Source: Klebsiella sp. RIT-PI-d | Lineage (GTDB): Bacteria; Pseudomonadota; Gammaproteobacteria; Enterobacterales; Enterobacteriaceae | Reading direction: 5' to 3' | DNA length: 64,000 bases | NCBI RefSeq assembly: GCF_001187865.1 | Contig: NZ_LGIT01000012.1 | Location: forward strand, 1-64,000 | Shown: positions 24,832 through 33,603 of the stretch, piece after piece | Layout: each line of letters opens with the position of its first letter | Position numbering within the stretch: position 1 is the stretch's first letter | Notes under the pieces: generated by a model | Told to the model about the DNA's origin: nothing | Database searches by the model: none | The model's input: only the letters and a program-made list of their open reading frames with translations | Position numbers and translations under genes: made by a program

Positions 24832-25194
24832 TTATGCGCCGTGCTTCTTCTGCCACGCCTGTACCAGACGTTCGCCCAGCTCTTCTTTATCCATAAAGCC
24901 AAACCCCAGCACGTTGCAGCCTTCGTTGATGGCGGTCACGCCTTCATCAACCGAGCGCATACCGTATTTCGCTTTATAGCCATATTTGGTCTGGGCAGTA
25001 ATCGCTCCGGCCCCGCCGCTGCCGCAGAATGAGATGCCGAAGGTGGCATTTTCAGCTTTCATCATGTCGCCCAGCTTCATGTCTGCCGCCATACCCGGCA
25101 CCACCACGGCACGTCCGCCCGCTTTTTCGACGCCAGCGGCAACTTTCTGGCCTTTCCCTAAACGGTCGCCAATCACTACGGTAATCTGTTCCAT
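24832..25194 (-). CDS. glycine-rich SFCGS family protein, candidate EIIB-like
   Basis: 120 residues from ATG 25194 behind AAGGAGCACAAG; the longer frame upstream is non-coding overlap. It begins with a beta strand and loop (ITVVIGDRLGKGQKV) and carries the family hallmark ISFCGSGGAGAIT with Cys57. A single Cys in a Gly/Ser loop after a beta strand is how PTS EIIB phosphocysteine loops look, so a phosphoryl-transfer role is plausible. This is inference; the fold is not proven here. Confidence 0.83.
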   Translation of the reverse strand: MEQITVVIGDRLGKGQKVAAGVEKAGGRAVVVPGMAADMKLGDMMKAENATFGISFCGSGGAGAITAQTKYGYKAKYGMRSVDEGVTAINEGCNVLGFGFMDKEELGERLVQAWQKKHGA

Positions 25195-25204
25195 CTTGTG
25201 CTCC

Positions 25205-25543
25205 TTAAAGGTTTTCTTTTGCGACTTCGAAGTGAACTGACAGTAGCCAGGCTTCTTCTTCGGGAAGGTTGCCGAATGCTGCGACCACGTCGCGAGCAAG
25301 GGCCATTGAGTCTGGTGAAATTTCGTCGAACAGGCTGGCCTCGACTTCGGGTAATGGCTCGCCGGTGATCGCTCGAAAGGCCATTGCCCGCACGTGGGAG
25401 GTCAGCATCTGCTCCTGTACGGCATTAGGAATAATGTGGTGACGGCCCAGCAGCGCATATACCTGCGGCAACATGCGATCGGCAAGCTCGCCAATCTGCT
25501 CCGTTTGTTCTCCAGCGTCGTTAATGACAGCTCCGTTATTCAC
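25205..25543 (-). CDS. small PRD-domain protein (EF_0829 family)
   Basis: 112 residues from a GTG start. It has a stand-alone PTS regulation domain fold with His in GRHHIIPN (about 35) and in LSVHFEVAKE (about 105), positions fitting PRD histidines. It has no DNA- or RNA-binding domain. It is the first gene of the cassette, 10 bp before the SFCGS gene. It could act as a phosphoryl sink or modulator of the large PRD activator at the other end of the operon; this is inference. Confidence 0.8.
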   Translation of the reverse strand: MNNGAVINDAGEQTEQIGELADRMLPQVYALLGRHHIIPNAVQEQMLTSHVRAMAFRAITGEPLPEVEASLFDEISPDSMALARDVVAAFGNLPEEEAWLLSVHFEVAKENL

Positions 25544-25611
25544 TCGTTGTACCCCGTTTTTGGCTCTGGGATAAAACTACCGTCGGACGTTAATAGTTTG
25601 TAGCGAGTTGT

Positions 25612-25631
25612 TTTCCACTTCGAAGTGGAAA
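25612..25631. promoter_or_regulatory. perfect palindrome, candidate operator of the cassette
   Basis: TTTCCACTTCGAAGTGGAAA, a perfect 20 bp inverted repeat, 68 bp before the first gene. It has no T run and is placed as expected for an operator of the MtlR-like activator or as a 5'-UTR hairpin. Confidence 0.7.
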
Positions 25632-25694
25632 GGCGAGTGGCAAGAGTGATCTGTGCCGCATAAATGGGCTGAATAACGATTATTCACTGGGATA

Positions 25695-25712
25695 TCGTGA
25701 CAAACGTCACAT
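25695..25712. promoter_or_regulatory. CRP-like site
   Basis: CGTGACAAACGTCACAT matches TGTGA-N6-TCACA in nine of ten positions. A class II position would place transcription start near 25662, just before the palindrome, with TTATTC (25676-25671, minus) as possible -10. Confidence 0.65.
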
Positions 25713-25952
25713 AAAAACGTGGAAATCAGCGGCAGTTAACGGGCAAACGCGTCGTCTACTGGTCTGGAAAAATGTGAGGTTAATAAGGTTTACTTATGAG
25801 AAAAGGGGTACATGCGCCGCGTCTGACATCATCCGGTGCAATGAAAGGTGTGCAATAATGCCCGACACGGGTTTGTCAAAAGCCCTGATGTACCGCTGGC
25901 ATAACTGGTAATACGCTCATGGTTTAACATGAGCGCATTTTGCGTTTAGTGA

Positions 25953-26342
25953 TTAACGATACTTCTTATGATAGGTATTGCGCGTGGTTTTAAACTCTTC
26001 TGCCGCGGCCTGCGCTTCTTTCACTTTACCTTCATTGGCGAGCTTAATTGCGCCATCAATTTGCGCGACCAGGATATCGAAGCCGTGGCGATAATCTTTC
26101 ATTTCCGGGCTGTCGGCGGCTTTATCTTCCAGTTTTGGCGGGGTGGCTTTTTGCGCGTCCAGAGCGGCCGTACGCATATCGGTGAGTGCGGCTTTCATTT
26201 CAGCAGCGTTGTCCGTAGTCTGGACCACCTTCAGATTAGTATTAAGGGTGTCCATATCATCTTCAAGATCGGCAGCCATAACATGGGCTGAACTCAGCAC
26301 AAGCGTGGATACTGCCAGCATCGTCAATAACGTTTTACGCAT
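25953..26342 (-). CDS. cybC: cytochrome b562
   Basis: 129 residues: a 23-residue Sec signal (ending HVMA) and a 106-residue mature four-helix bundle beginning ADLEDDM. The heme ligands Met7 and His102 of the mature protein are both present (ADLEDDM and RNTYHKKYR). Periplasmic soluble electron carrier. Unlike some E. coli K-12 annotations, the gene is intact with its signal peptide. Confidence 0.96.
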   Translation of the reverse strand: MRKTLLTMLAVSTLVLSSAHVMAADLEDDMDTLNTNLKVVQTTDNAAEMKAALTDMRTAALDAQKATPPKLEDKAADSPEMKDYRHGFDILVAQIDGAIKLANEGKVKEAQAAAEEFKTTRNTYHKKYR

Positions 26343-26393
26343 CGCTCACTTCCTTTTTTATTATTAAAAAGGGCGGCCAGTGCCGCCCTGAGT

Positions 26394-27746
26394 TTACTGT
26401 CCGGCGATTTTCATCTCCGGAAGCAGTACTGAACCACACTGAATATTACTGCGCGTTTCGATATCATTACCGATGGTCACCATATTGCGCCACATGTCTT
26501 TCAGATTGCCCGCAATGGTGATTTCGCTTACCGGATACTGGATCTCACCGTTTTCAACCCAGAAGCCCGCTGCACCGCGTGAATAATCGCCGGTGATGCC
26601 GCTGACGCCCTGTCCCATAAGTTCGGTGACCACCAGCCCGGTGCCCATCTCTTTCAACAGCCCGGCAAAATCCAGACCCTGTCCGGCAATGCGCCAGTTG
26701 TGAATGCCGCCGGCGTGGCCGGTACTTTTCAGGCCCAGCTTACGCGCAGAATAATTAGTTAAAAGCCACTGGGTTAATACCCCATCTTTAATGATGTCGC
26801 GGCGTTCTGTGCGCACGCCTTCGCCGTCAAACGGTGTAGATGCCAGCCCTTTGAGCAGGTGCGGATGTTCCTCAATGGTCAGCCATTCCGGCAGGATTTG
26901 CTGGCCCAGTGAATCCAGCAGGAAGGTTGATTTACGGTATACGGCGCCGCCCGCAATGGCGCCTACCAGATGACCAAACAGGCCGGTAGCCACTTCGTTA
27001 GCGAAGATAACCGGCGCTTTCATGGTAGAGAGTTTACGCGGTGACAGGCGCGATAAGGTGCGACGCGCGCACTCTTCGCCGACCCATTCCGGGCTTTGCA
27101 AATCGCCCAGCGCGCGGCCGATGGTATAGGCGTAGTCGCGTTCCATCTCGCCATTCACTTCAGCAATCACACAGCTGGAGAGCGAGTGGCGCGTTGAGCA
27201 ATAGCTCTGCAACATCCCGTGGCTGTTGCCAAAGACTTTGATCCCGTAATGGCTGTTAAAACTGCCGCCTTCGGTATTGGTAATACGTTTATCAGCGTTA
27301 AGGGATGCCTGCTCCGCGCGTGCTGCCAGTTCGATGGCTTCGTCAGGAGAGACTTCAGCCGGATGGAACAGGTCAAGATCCGGCGCGTCAAAGGCCAGAA
27401 GATCTTTGTCTGCCACGCCCGCGCACGGGTCCGGAGAGGTATAACGGGCAATATCCAGCGCGGCCTGCACGGTGCGGGCGATGGCATCCGGGCTGAGGTC
27501 AGTGGATGAGGCACTTCCTTTGCGATTCTGGTGATAAACGGTGATACCCAACGCGCCGTCACTGTTAAATTCAACATTTTCCACCTCACCGTAGCGGGTG
27601 CTGACGCCAATCCCGGTGGTCTTGCTGACCGCCACTTCCGCGCCGTCGGATTTGCCGGAAGCCAGCGCCAGTGCGGTTGATACGGCTTCTTCCAGGACTT
27701 TACGCTGCTCTGCAACTTGTGTGATTACTTTCATTACTGATGCCAT
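26394..27746 (-). CDS. pmbA: PmbA/TldE, metalloprotease subunit
   Basis: 450 residues, the E. coli length. It forms a heterodimer with TldD, the metal-bearing partner, and degrades unfolded peptides, matures microcin B17 and processes the CcdA antitoxin. It has the U62 fold with conserved [14 protein letters not shown] and GNLKDMWRN blocks, and lacks the TldD HExxxH motif as expected for TldE. Its partner tldD begins at the right edge of this window. Confidence 0.97.
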   Translation of the reverse strand: MASVMKVITQVAEQRKVLEEAVSTALALASGKSDGAEVAVSKTTGIGVSTRYGEVENVEFNSDGALGITVYHQNRKGSASSTDLSPDAIARTVQAALDIARYTSPDPCAGVADKDLLAFDAPDLDLFHPAEVSPDEAIELAARAEQASLNADKRITNTEGGSFNSHYGIKVFGNSHGMLQSYCSTRHSLSSCVIAEVNGEMERDYAYTIGRALGDLQSPEWVGEECARRTLSRLSPRKLSTMKAPVIFANEVATGLFGHLVGAIAGGAVYRKSTFLLDSLGQQILPEWLTIEEHPHLLKGLASTPFDGEGVRTERRDIIKDGVLTQWLLTNYSARKLGLKSTGHAGGIHNWRIAGQGLDFAGLLKEMGTGLVVTELMGQGVSGITGDYSRGAAGFWVENGEIQYPVSEITIAGNLKDMWRNMVTIGNDIETRSNIQCGSVLLPEMKIAGQ

Positions 27747-27840
27747 AATGTAAGGTGAAGTTTATTGAAGTCTAACAGAGAACCCATTCTCAGTGTGCGC
27801 TCACAGTGTTAGTATTAGCCTCTTTTTTGAGGAGCCAAAT

Positions 27841-28392
27841 ATGACTAAGCAGCCCGAAGACTGGCTCGACGATGTTCCCGGTGATGATATTGAAGACGAA
27901 GATGATGAAATCATCTGGGTCAGCAAAAGTGAAATTAAACGTGATGCCGAAGAATTAAAGCAGCTCGGAGCGGAAATGGTCGCGCTGGGCAAGAACGCAC
28001 TGGACAAGATCCCTCTTGACCAGGACTTGCGTGCTGCTATCGAACTGGCGCAGCGCATCAAGATGGAAGGTCGTCGTCGTCAGTTACAGCTGATCGGCAA
28101 AATGCTGCGTCAGCGCGACGTTGAACCCATTCGCCAGGCGCTGGATAAGCTGAAAAACCGGCATAACCAGCAGGTAGCGATGTTCCACAAGCTGGAGCAG
28201 ATCCGCGATCGTCTGATTGCTGAAGGTGATGACGCGGTGCCGGAAGTGCTGCGACTGTGGCCGCAGGCAGATCGTCAGCAGCTGCGTTCGCTTATCCGTA
28301 ACGCGAAGAAAGAACAAGAAACCAATAAACCGCCAAAATCGGCTCGGCAGATCTTCCAGTATCTGCGCGAACTGGCAGAAAGCGATCTGTAA
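27841..28392 (+). CDS. darP: DarP/YjgA, 50S ribosomal subunit assembly factor
   Basis: 183 residues from ATG 27841 ([11 protein letters not shown]) behind TTGAGGAGCCAAAT. Highly charged, with an acidic N-terminus and a long helical, basic C-terminal part ([16 protein letters not shown]). It binds the late pre-50S particle near the peptidyl transferase centre. Divergent from pmbA, as in E. coli. Confidence 0.96.
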   Translation: MTKQPEDWLDDVPGDDIEDEDDEIIWVSKSEIKRDAEELKQLGAEMVALGKNALDKIPLDQDLRAAIELAQRIKMEGRRRQLQLIGKMLRQRDVEPIRQALDKLKNRHNQQVAMFHKLEQIRDRLIAEGDDAVPEVLRLWPQADRQQLRSLIRNAKKEQETNKPPKSARQIFQYLRELAESDL

Positions 28393-28689
28393 TATCTCCG
28401 GCTGGCGCGGAACGTCCGCGTTAGCCCTTTTCCCTCTTTTTTCCTGCCCTTTTACTCGCGCCACTTTCTAAGGCACAACAAGCTGAATCGTTAAAGCTAT
28501 TGACGATCAACATCACTTAAATCTATGTAACAGCCATTCAGTTGCGCACATTTTTACAGTAGCGATCATATTTCACACGGCAAATTTGGCTGTTTACTCA
28601 CCAGGTGAGGCAGGTCACATTTTCATAACGCTGATATCACTAAATTTCATCATGAAAAACATAATCGATTCAGCAAAAAGGATGATTTT
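28393..28689. other. 297 bp intergenic region after darP
   Basis: A short hairpin CGCGGA-ACG-TCCGCG (28406-28420) followed by TTAGCCCTTTT is a likely darP terminator. The rest is AT-rich with GTGAGGCAGGTCACATTTT (about 28604-28622), which resembles a poor CRP site before the next gene. Confidence 0.5.
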
Positions 28690-29898
28690 ATGAAAAAGGC
28701 ACTGACACTGACTACGCTGGCCCTGCTAATTTCGGCCCCTGCCCTGGCGCAAACATGGGTGCTGACGGGTGCTGAAAACAGTACCGAAAAAGGGAACTGG
28801 CAGATCAGCAGCGATAAGCTGAACATCAAAGACAGCCATTTCAGCATTGAGCAAAAAGTGTTGCACGGCGGCAAACAGGAAGGCAGTAAAGTCTTGACCA
28901 TTACCAGTAAAGACGGCCTCACTATTGCGCTCAGCCCAACGCGCGGTATGAATATACTGCATGTTGAGGGATTTGGCGTACGCATGGGCTGGGACTCGCC
29001 GGTTAAAGAGGTGGTCAATCCGGCATTTATTAATCTGGAAAGCCGTAATGGTCTGGGCTGGCTGGAAGGATTCAACGAAATGATGGTTCGCTGCGGCTAT
29101 GAATGGACCGGGCATCCGGTGACGGCTGACGGTCAGATTTATACCCTGCATGGCAAAGCGGGTAATACGCCGGCCTCGCAGGTAGAAGTCGAGGTAAGCG
29201 ACTCCGCCCCCTATGAGATCCGTATTCGCGGTTTGCTGAAAGAGAGCACCTTCAAAAAAGCCGATCTGCAAACCATGACTGAATTGCGCTATGTGCCCGG
29301 CAGCAACAGCTTTAGTCTGCACGACGTGTTAACCAACCATGCTGACTACCCGCATGATTATCAGATTATTTATCACAGTAACTTTGGTAAACCGATCCTT
29401 GAAGAGGGTGCACGTTTTCTTGCGGCCATGGAAAGTATCAGCCCCTTCAACGATTATGCGAAGGACGGTCTGAAAACGTGGCAAACGTATCTGGGTCCAA
29501 CCAAAGGTTTTGATGAAATGGTTTTTAACATCAAACCGTTATCAGACAGCAATCATCACACCCTGGCGGCAGTCGTCAATAAGGCGGGAGATAAAGGTGC
29601 CGCTATTCAGTTCGATACTCGCCAGCTGCCCGTTCTGACCCTGTGGAAAAATACCGATACCGGGAAGCAAGGCTATGTGACCGGTATTGAGCCGGGTACA
29701 AATTATGCCTATCCGGTGACAATTGAACGCGAGCAAAAACGCGTGAAGCAACTTCAGCCTGGTGAAAGTACTCAGTTCGATCTGACTTATACCTTATTAC
29801 ACAGCAGCAGCCAGGTCAGCGAGGTAGAAAAAACCATTAACGATATTCAGGGCACCACGACGCTAAAAATCGATGAAACCCCGATAGCGAAAGAATAA
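28690..29898 (+). CDS. secreted DUF4432 (aldose-1-epimerase-like) protein
   Basis: 402 residues. A clean Sec signal peptide (residues 1-20, ending APALA) is followed by a galactose-mutarotase-like beta-sandwich of the DUF4432 family (SPTRGMNILHVEG, GWLEGFNEMMVRCGYEWTG, LHGKAGNTPAS, YHSNFGKP). The conserved His and Glu of the sugar-binding groove are present (LHGKAG, IYHSNFG, TGIEPGTNYAYP). Most relatives I know are cytoplasmic, so the signal peptide implies a periplasmic role on an unknown sugar. AAAAAGGATGATTTT precedes the ATG. It has no operon partners and is absent from this location in E. coli. Confidence 0.8.
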   Translation: MKKALTLTTLALLISAPALAQTWVLTGAENSTEKGNWQISSDKLNIKDSHFSIEQKVLHGGKQEGSKVLTITSKDGLTIALSPTRGMNILHVEGFGVRMGWDSPVKEVVNPAFINLESRNGLGWLEGFNEMMVRCGYEWTGHPVTADGQIYTLHGKAGNTPASQVEVEVSDSAPYEIRIRGLLKESTFKKADLQTMTELRYVPGSNSFSLHDVLTNHADYPHDYQIIYHSNFGKPILEEGARFLAAMESISPFNDYAKDGLKTWQTYLGPTKGFDEMVFNIKPLSDSNHHTLAAVVNKAGDKGAAIQFDTRQLPVLTLWKNTDTGKQGYVTGIEPGTNYAYPVTIEREQKRVKQLQPGESTQFDLTYTLLHSSSQVSEVEKTINDIQGTTTLKIDETPIAKE

Positions 29899-30079
29899 TT
29901 CCCGCAGGGCCTGTCCGGTTATATTGGGCAGGCCATTCTCATTATTAATAAATATTGTCAAATAGTCTTTAATTTCCCCACCTGATTTGGGAGGCGGTAG
30001 CTGACCTGCTAATTTGAATAGTCTATCCTTGCTCGGGCAACCAGCATATCTGGTATTCTCTGGGGAAAGGAAAAAACAT

Positions 30080-30523
30080 ATGACACAAAAAACATATAGC
30101 GAGAAATGGAAAGATCGCTTCGACTTCTTTGAGCGTAATGGCCTGCCGGGCTCGCCGGGTTATCGTGATGCCGTTAAGAAATTAAAATTTTTACAGCGCC
30201 CGCGCTACATGTATAACTTTTATGCTTTTTTCTTTGGCTTTATCTACTTCTGTATTCTGGGTTTATGGAAAAAAGGCCTGACGCTTTTTGTCGGTATTGC
30301 CGTTATCAACCTGCTGATAGGGGTGGTTGAAGTGATGGGCGATCTGAATCTCGACGGCGTGGTAAGAGGGGTAAACCTGGCCTATGCTGCTTTCTGCGCG
30401 ATGTCAGTGAATAGCGCTTATTATCTGCATACGATTAAAGGTGTCGATAGCTGGAATCCCTTCCAGGGCATGAGCCGCAAGAGTTCAGCTGAACTTGAAA
30501 AAGTGCCGTCACGTCAGTATTAA
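30080..30523 (+). CDS. DUF2628-type small membrane protein
   Basis: 147 residues from ATG 30080 (MTQKTYSEKWKDRF) with GGAAAGGAAAAAAC upstream; the longer frame has no ribosome binding site. A soluble helical N-terminus (1-45; YSEKWKDRFDFFERNGLPG) is followed by hydrophobic segments at about 48-70, 73-92 and 105-122. It resembles E. coli YigF/DUF2628 proteins. Function unknown. Confidence 0.72.
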   Translation: MTQKTYSEKWKDRFDFFERNGLPGSPGYRDAVKKLKFLQRPRYMYNFYAFFFGFIYFCILGLWKKGLTLFVGIAVINLLIGVVEVMGDLNLDGVVRGVNLAYAAFCAMSVNSAYYLHTIKGVDSWNPFQGMSRKSSAELEKVPSRQY

Positions 30524-30530
30524 TGCTGTC

Positions 30531-30551
30531 AGGGAGTACCCGTTACTCCCT
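30531..30551. terminator. hairpin between convergent small membrane genes
   Basis: AGGGAGTA (30531-30538) / TACTCCCT (30544-30551), overlapping the stop codon of the minus-strand gene. There is no T run. Confidence 0.5.
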
Positions 30552-30885
30552 ACATTGAATCTGCCAGCAAAAGACTCCCCACTAATAACGTCAACGTAAT
30601 ACTGGAAATAAAGAAAGCCAGAAACGCTTTTAATCGCCGCGTTGAAGCCACCATACCCGCGATACTCATGGGGAAACTGACCGTTATTAATAGCAGGACC
30701 ACACACCATCCGGCCATTACTGCCAGGTCGAGAACCTCAACCCACTCATCGCTATAATTTGTAAATACCGCAAAAAGGACCATTAACGCAAAGAGTACCA
30801 GCGAGGCAATACTTACGCTCAGCGCAACACTGACCATCTTTACGTTCTTTTCAACCGGTGTGGCCACCTCGGGTAATATTGTCAT
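30550..30885 (-). CDS. small integral membrane protein, unknown
   Basis: 111 residues from ATG 30885. Three hydrophobic segments at about 17-39, 48-70 and 82-106, with little soluble part. Not recognised. It is convergent with the DUF2628-type gene and upstream of mpl on the same strand, with mpl separated by its own terminator side. A TTG two codons earlier is an alternative start. Confidence 0.6.
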   Translation of the reverse strand: MTILPEVATPVEKNVKMVSVALSVSIASLVLFALMVLFAVFTNYSDEWVEVLDLAVMAGWCVVLLLITVSFPMSIAGMVASTRRLKAFLAFFISSITLTLLVGSLLLADSM

Positions 30886-30962
30886 GATCAATTGCCTGTT
30901 TCAGGGTTGGCTATTTAAACCCTGAAATAATAGGCGAACCGTATCAACGTTGTAAACCCGCA

Positions 30963-30992
30963 TAAAAAAGGGGCCTGACAATGGTCGGCCCC
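30963..30992 (-). terminator. terminator of mpl
   Basis: On the minus strand GGGGCC (30992-30987) / GGCCCC (30975-30970), followed by six T (30969-30964). Confidence 0.9.
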
Positions 30993-31017
30993 GGTATAAC
31001 AACATTACGTATGGCGA

Positions 31018-32394
31018 TTAATATTGTGTGGCTTCAGCCTTTTTCGCCAGTTTATCCAGCAGCTTCTGATGAATACCGCCAAAACCCCCGTTGCTCATGA
31101 CCAGAATATGATCGCCCGGCTGCGCGGTTTTCACCACCATATCAGCAAGCGTATCAACATCGGCATGCCAGTGGGCAGGCTGAACACAGGCATCAGCCAC
31201 CTCTGTCACCTGCCAGGGAATATGCTGCGGCTGGAGAAGAAAGACTTCATCCGCACGTCCCAGGGACGGCGCAAGATCGTCTTTACAGATGCCCATCTTC
31301 ATGGTGTTAGAGCGTGGTTCAAGCACGGCAAGAATACGCGCGGTGCCACCAACTTTGCCACGTAGCGCAGCAAGCGTGGCCAGAATAGCGGTCGGATGAT
31401 GCGCAAAATCGTCATATACCGTTACGCCGTTAGCCTCACCGCGCAGCTCAAGGCGGCGACGGGCATTGATAAATGACCCCAGCGCGTTTGCCGCATCCGC
31501 TGGCGTGACGCCCACATGACGTGCGGCGGCGATGGCCATCAATCCATTGTGCATATTATGCTCACCCACCAGCGCCCACTGCACTTCTCCGACTTTCTCG
31601 CCGTCCAGCAGTACTTCCCACCGGGAGGCATCGGTAGTCAGTTTTTTCGCCTGCCAGTGTCCCTGCTCACCGACCAGCTCCTGTTCACTCCAGCAGCCCA
31701 TTGCCATCGTCTGTTTCAGATTGATGTCGTTCTCTGGCAGGATGATTTTTCCGCGCCCCGGGACGATGCGAACCAGATGATGGAACTGTTTCTGAATCGC
31801 TTTCAGATCGTCAAAAATATCCGCGTGATCGAACTCAAGGTTGTTCAGTACCAGCGTACGCGGGCAATAGTGGACAAACTTAGAACGTTTATCGAAAAAC
31901 GCACAGTCATATTCGTCGGCTTCAATCACAAAGAACGGGCTGTTGCCCAGACGCGCTGAAACCTCAAAGTTACCCGGTACGCCGCCGATGACAAATCCGG
32001 GCTGATAGCCGCAGGCTTCGAGGATCCAGGTGGCCATTCCCGCCGTGGTGGTTTTACCATGAGTGCCTGCAATAGCAATCACCCAGCGGTCGCGCAGCAC
32101 AAAGTCATGTAGCCACTGTGGACCGGACATGAAGGGAATATTGCGCTCCAGTACCGCTTCGACACAGGGATTGCCGCGCGTCATCGCGTTGCCAATGATC
32201 ACCAGATCCGGCTGGGGATCAAGCTGAGCGACATCGTAACCCTGAATCAGGGTAATACCCTGGTTCTCAAGCAGCGTGCTCATTGGCGGATAGACATTGT
32301 TATCCGATCCTGTTACCTCGTGGCCCAGGGAGCGGGCCAGCATGGTCAGGCCACCCATAAACGTGCCACAAATTCCTAAAATATGAATGCGCAT
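31018..32394 (-). CDS. mpl: UDP-N-acetylmuramate:L-alanyl-gamma-D-glutamyl-meso-diaminopimelate ligase
   Basis: 458 residues. Mur ligase family. It reattaches recycled tripeptide to UDP-MurNAc in peptidoglycan recycling. N-terminal Rossmann motif (HILGICGTFMGG), ATP-binding AGTHGKTTTAGM (about 110), central VIEADEYDCAFFDKR and C-terminal YDDFAHHPTA, all diagnostic of Mpl. Divergent from fbp, as in E. coli. Confidence 0.97.
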   Translation of the reverse strand: MRIHILGICGTFMGGLTMLARSLGHEVTGSDNNVYPPMSTLLENQGITLIQGYDVAQLDPQPDLVIIGNAMTRGNPCVEAVLERNIPFMSGPQWLHDFVLRDRWVIAIAGTHGKTTTAGMATWILEACGYQPGFVIGGVPGNFEVSARLGNSPFFVIEADEYDCAFFDKRSKFVHYCPRTLVLNNLEFDHADIFDDLKAIQKQFHHLVRIVPGRGKIILPENDINLKQTMAMGCWSEQELVGEQGHWQAKKLTTDASRWEVLLDGEKVGEVQWALVGEHNMHNGLMAIAAARHVGVTPADAANALGSFINARRRLELRGEANGVTVYDDFAHHPTAILATLAALRGKVGGTARILAVLEPRSNTMKMGICKDDLAPSLGRADEVFLLQPQHIPWQVTEVADACVQPAHWHADVDTLADMVVKTAQPGDHILVMSNGGFGGIHQKLLDKLAKKAEATQY

Positions 32395-32567
32395 GTATGA
32401 CTTCCTTCTTTTCTATTGCCACATTTTACCCACATGTTCGCCGGTGCGGAAATGCATTTCAGGATTTTCCTTGCGTTGCTGGCGCGATTCACCTGTGCGC
32501 GTTCTTTTGAAACTTTGTTAAGATTGTTGCAACAACATTAATCCACATACAATGCAGGGAAAGTGTT

Positions 32568-33566
32568 ATGAAAACGTTAGGTGAATTTATTGTCGAAAAG
32601 CAGCATGAGTTTTCACATGCTACCGGTGAGCTCACTGCTTTATTATCGGCAATAAAGCTGGGAGCGAAGATCATCCACCGCGATATCAACAAAGCCGGGC
32701 TGGTCGATATTCTCGGTGCCAGCGGTGCTGAAAATATCCAGGGCGAAGTTCAGCAGAAACTTGACCTGTTTGCCAACGAAAAACTGAAGGCGGCCCTGCG
32801 CGCCCGCGATATCGTGGCCGGTATCGCGTCAGAAGAAGAAGATGAGATTGTTGTTTTTGAAGGCTGCGAGCACGCCAAATATGTGGTGCTGATGGATCCG
32901 CTGGACGGCTCTTCCAATATCGATGTTAACGTTTCTGTCGGCACCATTTTCTCTATTTATCGTCGCGTGACCCCGGTCGGGACGCCGGTCACCGAAGAGG
33001 ATTTTCTGCAGCCGGGGAACAAGCAGGTGGCAGCAGGTTATGTGGTGTATGGCTCATCGACGATGCTGGTTTATACCACCGGCTGCGGCGTACACGCGTT
33101 TACCTACGATCCGTCGCTGGGCGTATTTTGTCTCAGTCAGGAACGTATGCGCTTCCCGGAAAAAGGCAATACGTACTCCATTAACGAAGGGAACTATATT
33201 AAATTCCCTGCTGGCGTGAAGAAATACCTGAAGTTTTGCCAGGAAGAAGACAAGTTGACCCAGCGTCCTTATACCTCACGTTATATTGGTTCGCTGGTCG
33301 CTGACTTTCACCGTAATCTGCTGAAAGGCGGGATTTATCTCTATCCAAGCACCGCCAGCCATCCGGAAGGTAAGCTGCGTTTACTGTATGAATGCAACCC
33401 GATGGCGTTCCTCGCTGAACAGGCGGGTGGCAAGGCGAGCGATGGTAAGGATCGTATTCTGGATATCATGCCGGAGACCCTGCACCAGCGCCGTCCGTTC
33501 TTTGTCGGTACCGACCATATGGTCGACGATGTAGAACGTTTTATTCGCGAATTCCCGGACGCCTGA
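32568..33566 (+). CDS. fbp: class I fructose-1,6-bisphosphatase
   Basis: 332 residues, the standard length. Hydrolyses fructose 1,6-bisphosphate in gluconeogenesis, Mg2+-dependent and AMP-inhibited. The metal/phosphate motif [12 protein letters not shown] (about 110) and the C-terminal [19 protein letters not shown] block are intact. AGGGAAAGTGTT precedes the ATG. Confidence 0.98.
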   Translation: MKTLGEFIVEKQHEFSHATGELTALLSAIKLGAKIIHRDINKAGLVDILGASGAENIQGEVQQKLDLFANEKLKAALRARDIVAGIASEEEDEIVVFEGCEHAKYVVLMDPLDGSSNIDVNVSVGTIFSIYRRVTPVGTPVTEEDFLQPGNKQVAAGYVVYGSSTMLVYTTGCGVHAFTYDPSLGVFCLSQERMRFPEKGNTYSINEGNYIKFPAGVKKYLKFCQEEDKLTQRPYTSRYIGSLVADFHRNLLKGGIYLYPSTASHPEGKLRLLYECNPMAFLAEQAGGKASDGKDRILDIMPETLHQRRPFFVGTDHMVDDVERFIREFPDA

Positions 33567-33575
33567 TGGCATATT

Positions 33576-33600
33576 TACCCTCTCCCGCCGGGAGAGGGTA
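33576..33600. terminator. hairpin between fbp and yjfF
   Basis: TACCCTCTCCC (33576-33586) / GGGAGAGGGTA (33590-33600), a perfect 11 bp stem with a 3-base loop between convergent genes. Confidence 0.75.
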
Positions 33601-33603
33601 TTG

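Larger units (their letters stand above)
25544..25952. other. 409 bp regulatory interval upstream of the SFCGS cassette
   Basis: The region lies between the cassette's first gene and cybC, whose 3' end faces it. It contains a 20 bp perfect palindrome, a CRP-like site and a hairpin GCTCATG/CATGAGC (about 25914-25935) after cybC. The part from about 25712 to 25910 shows no gene or site that I recognise. Confidence 0.7.

Noticed and set aside
25221-25235. Second copy of the palindrome core inside the small PRD gene
   Set aside because: Only 11 bases match and they encode conserved C-terminal residues; kept as a remark, not called as a site.
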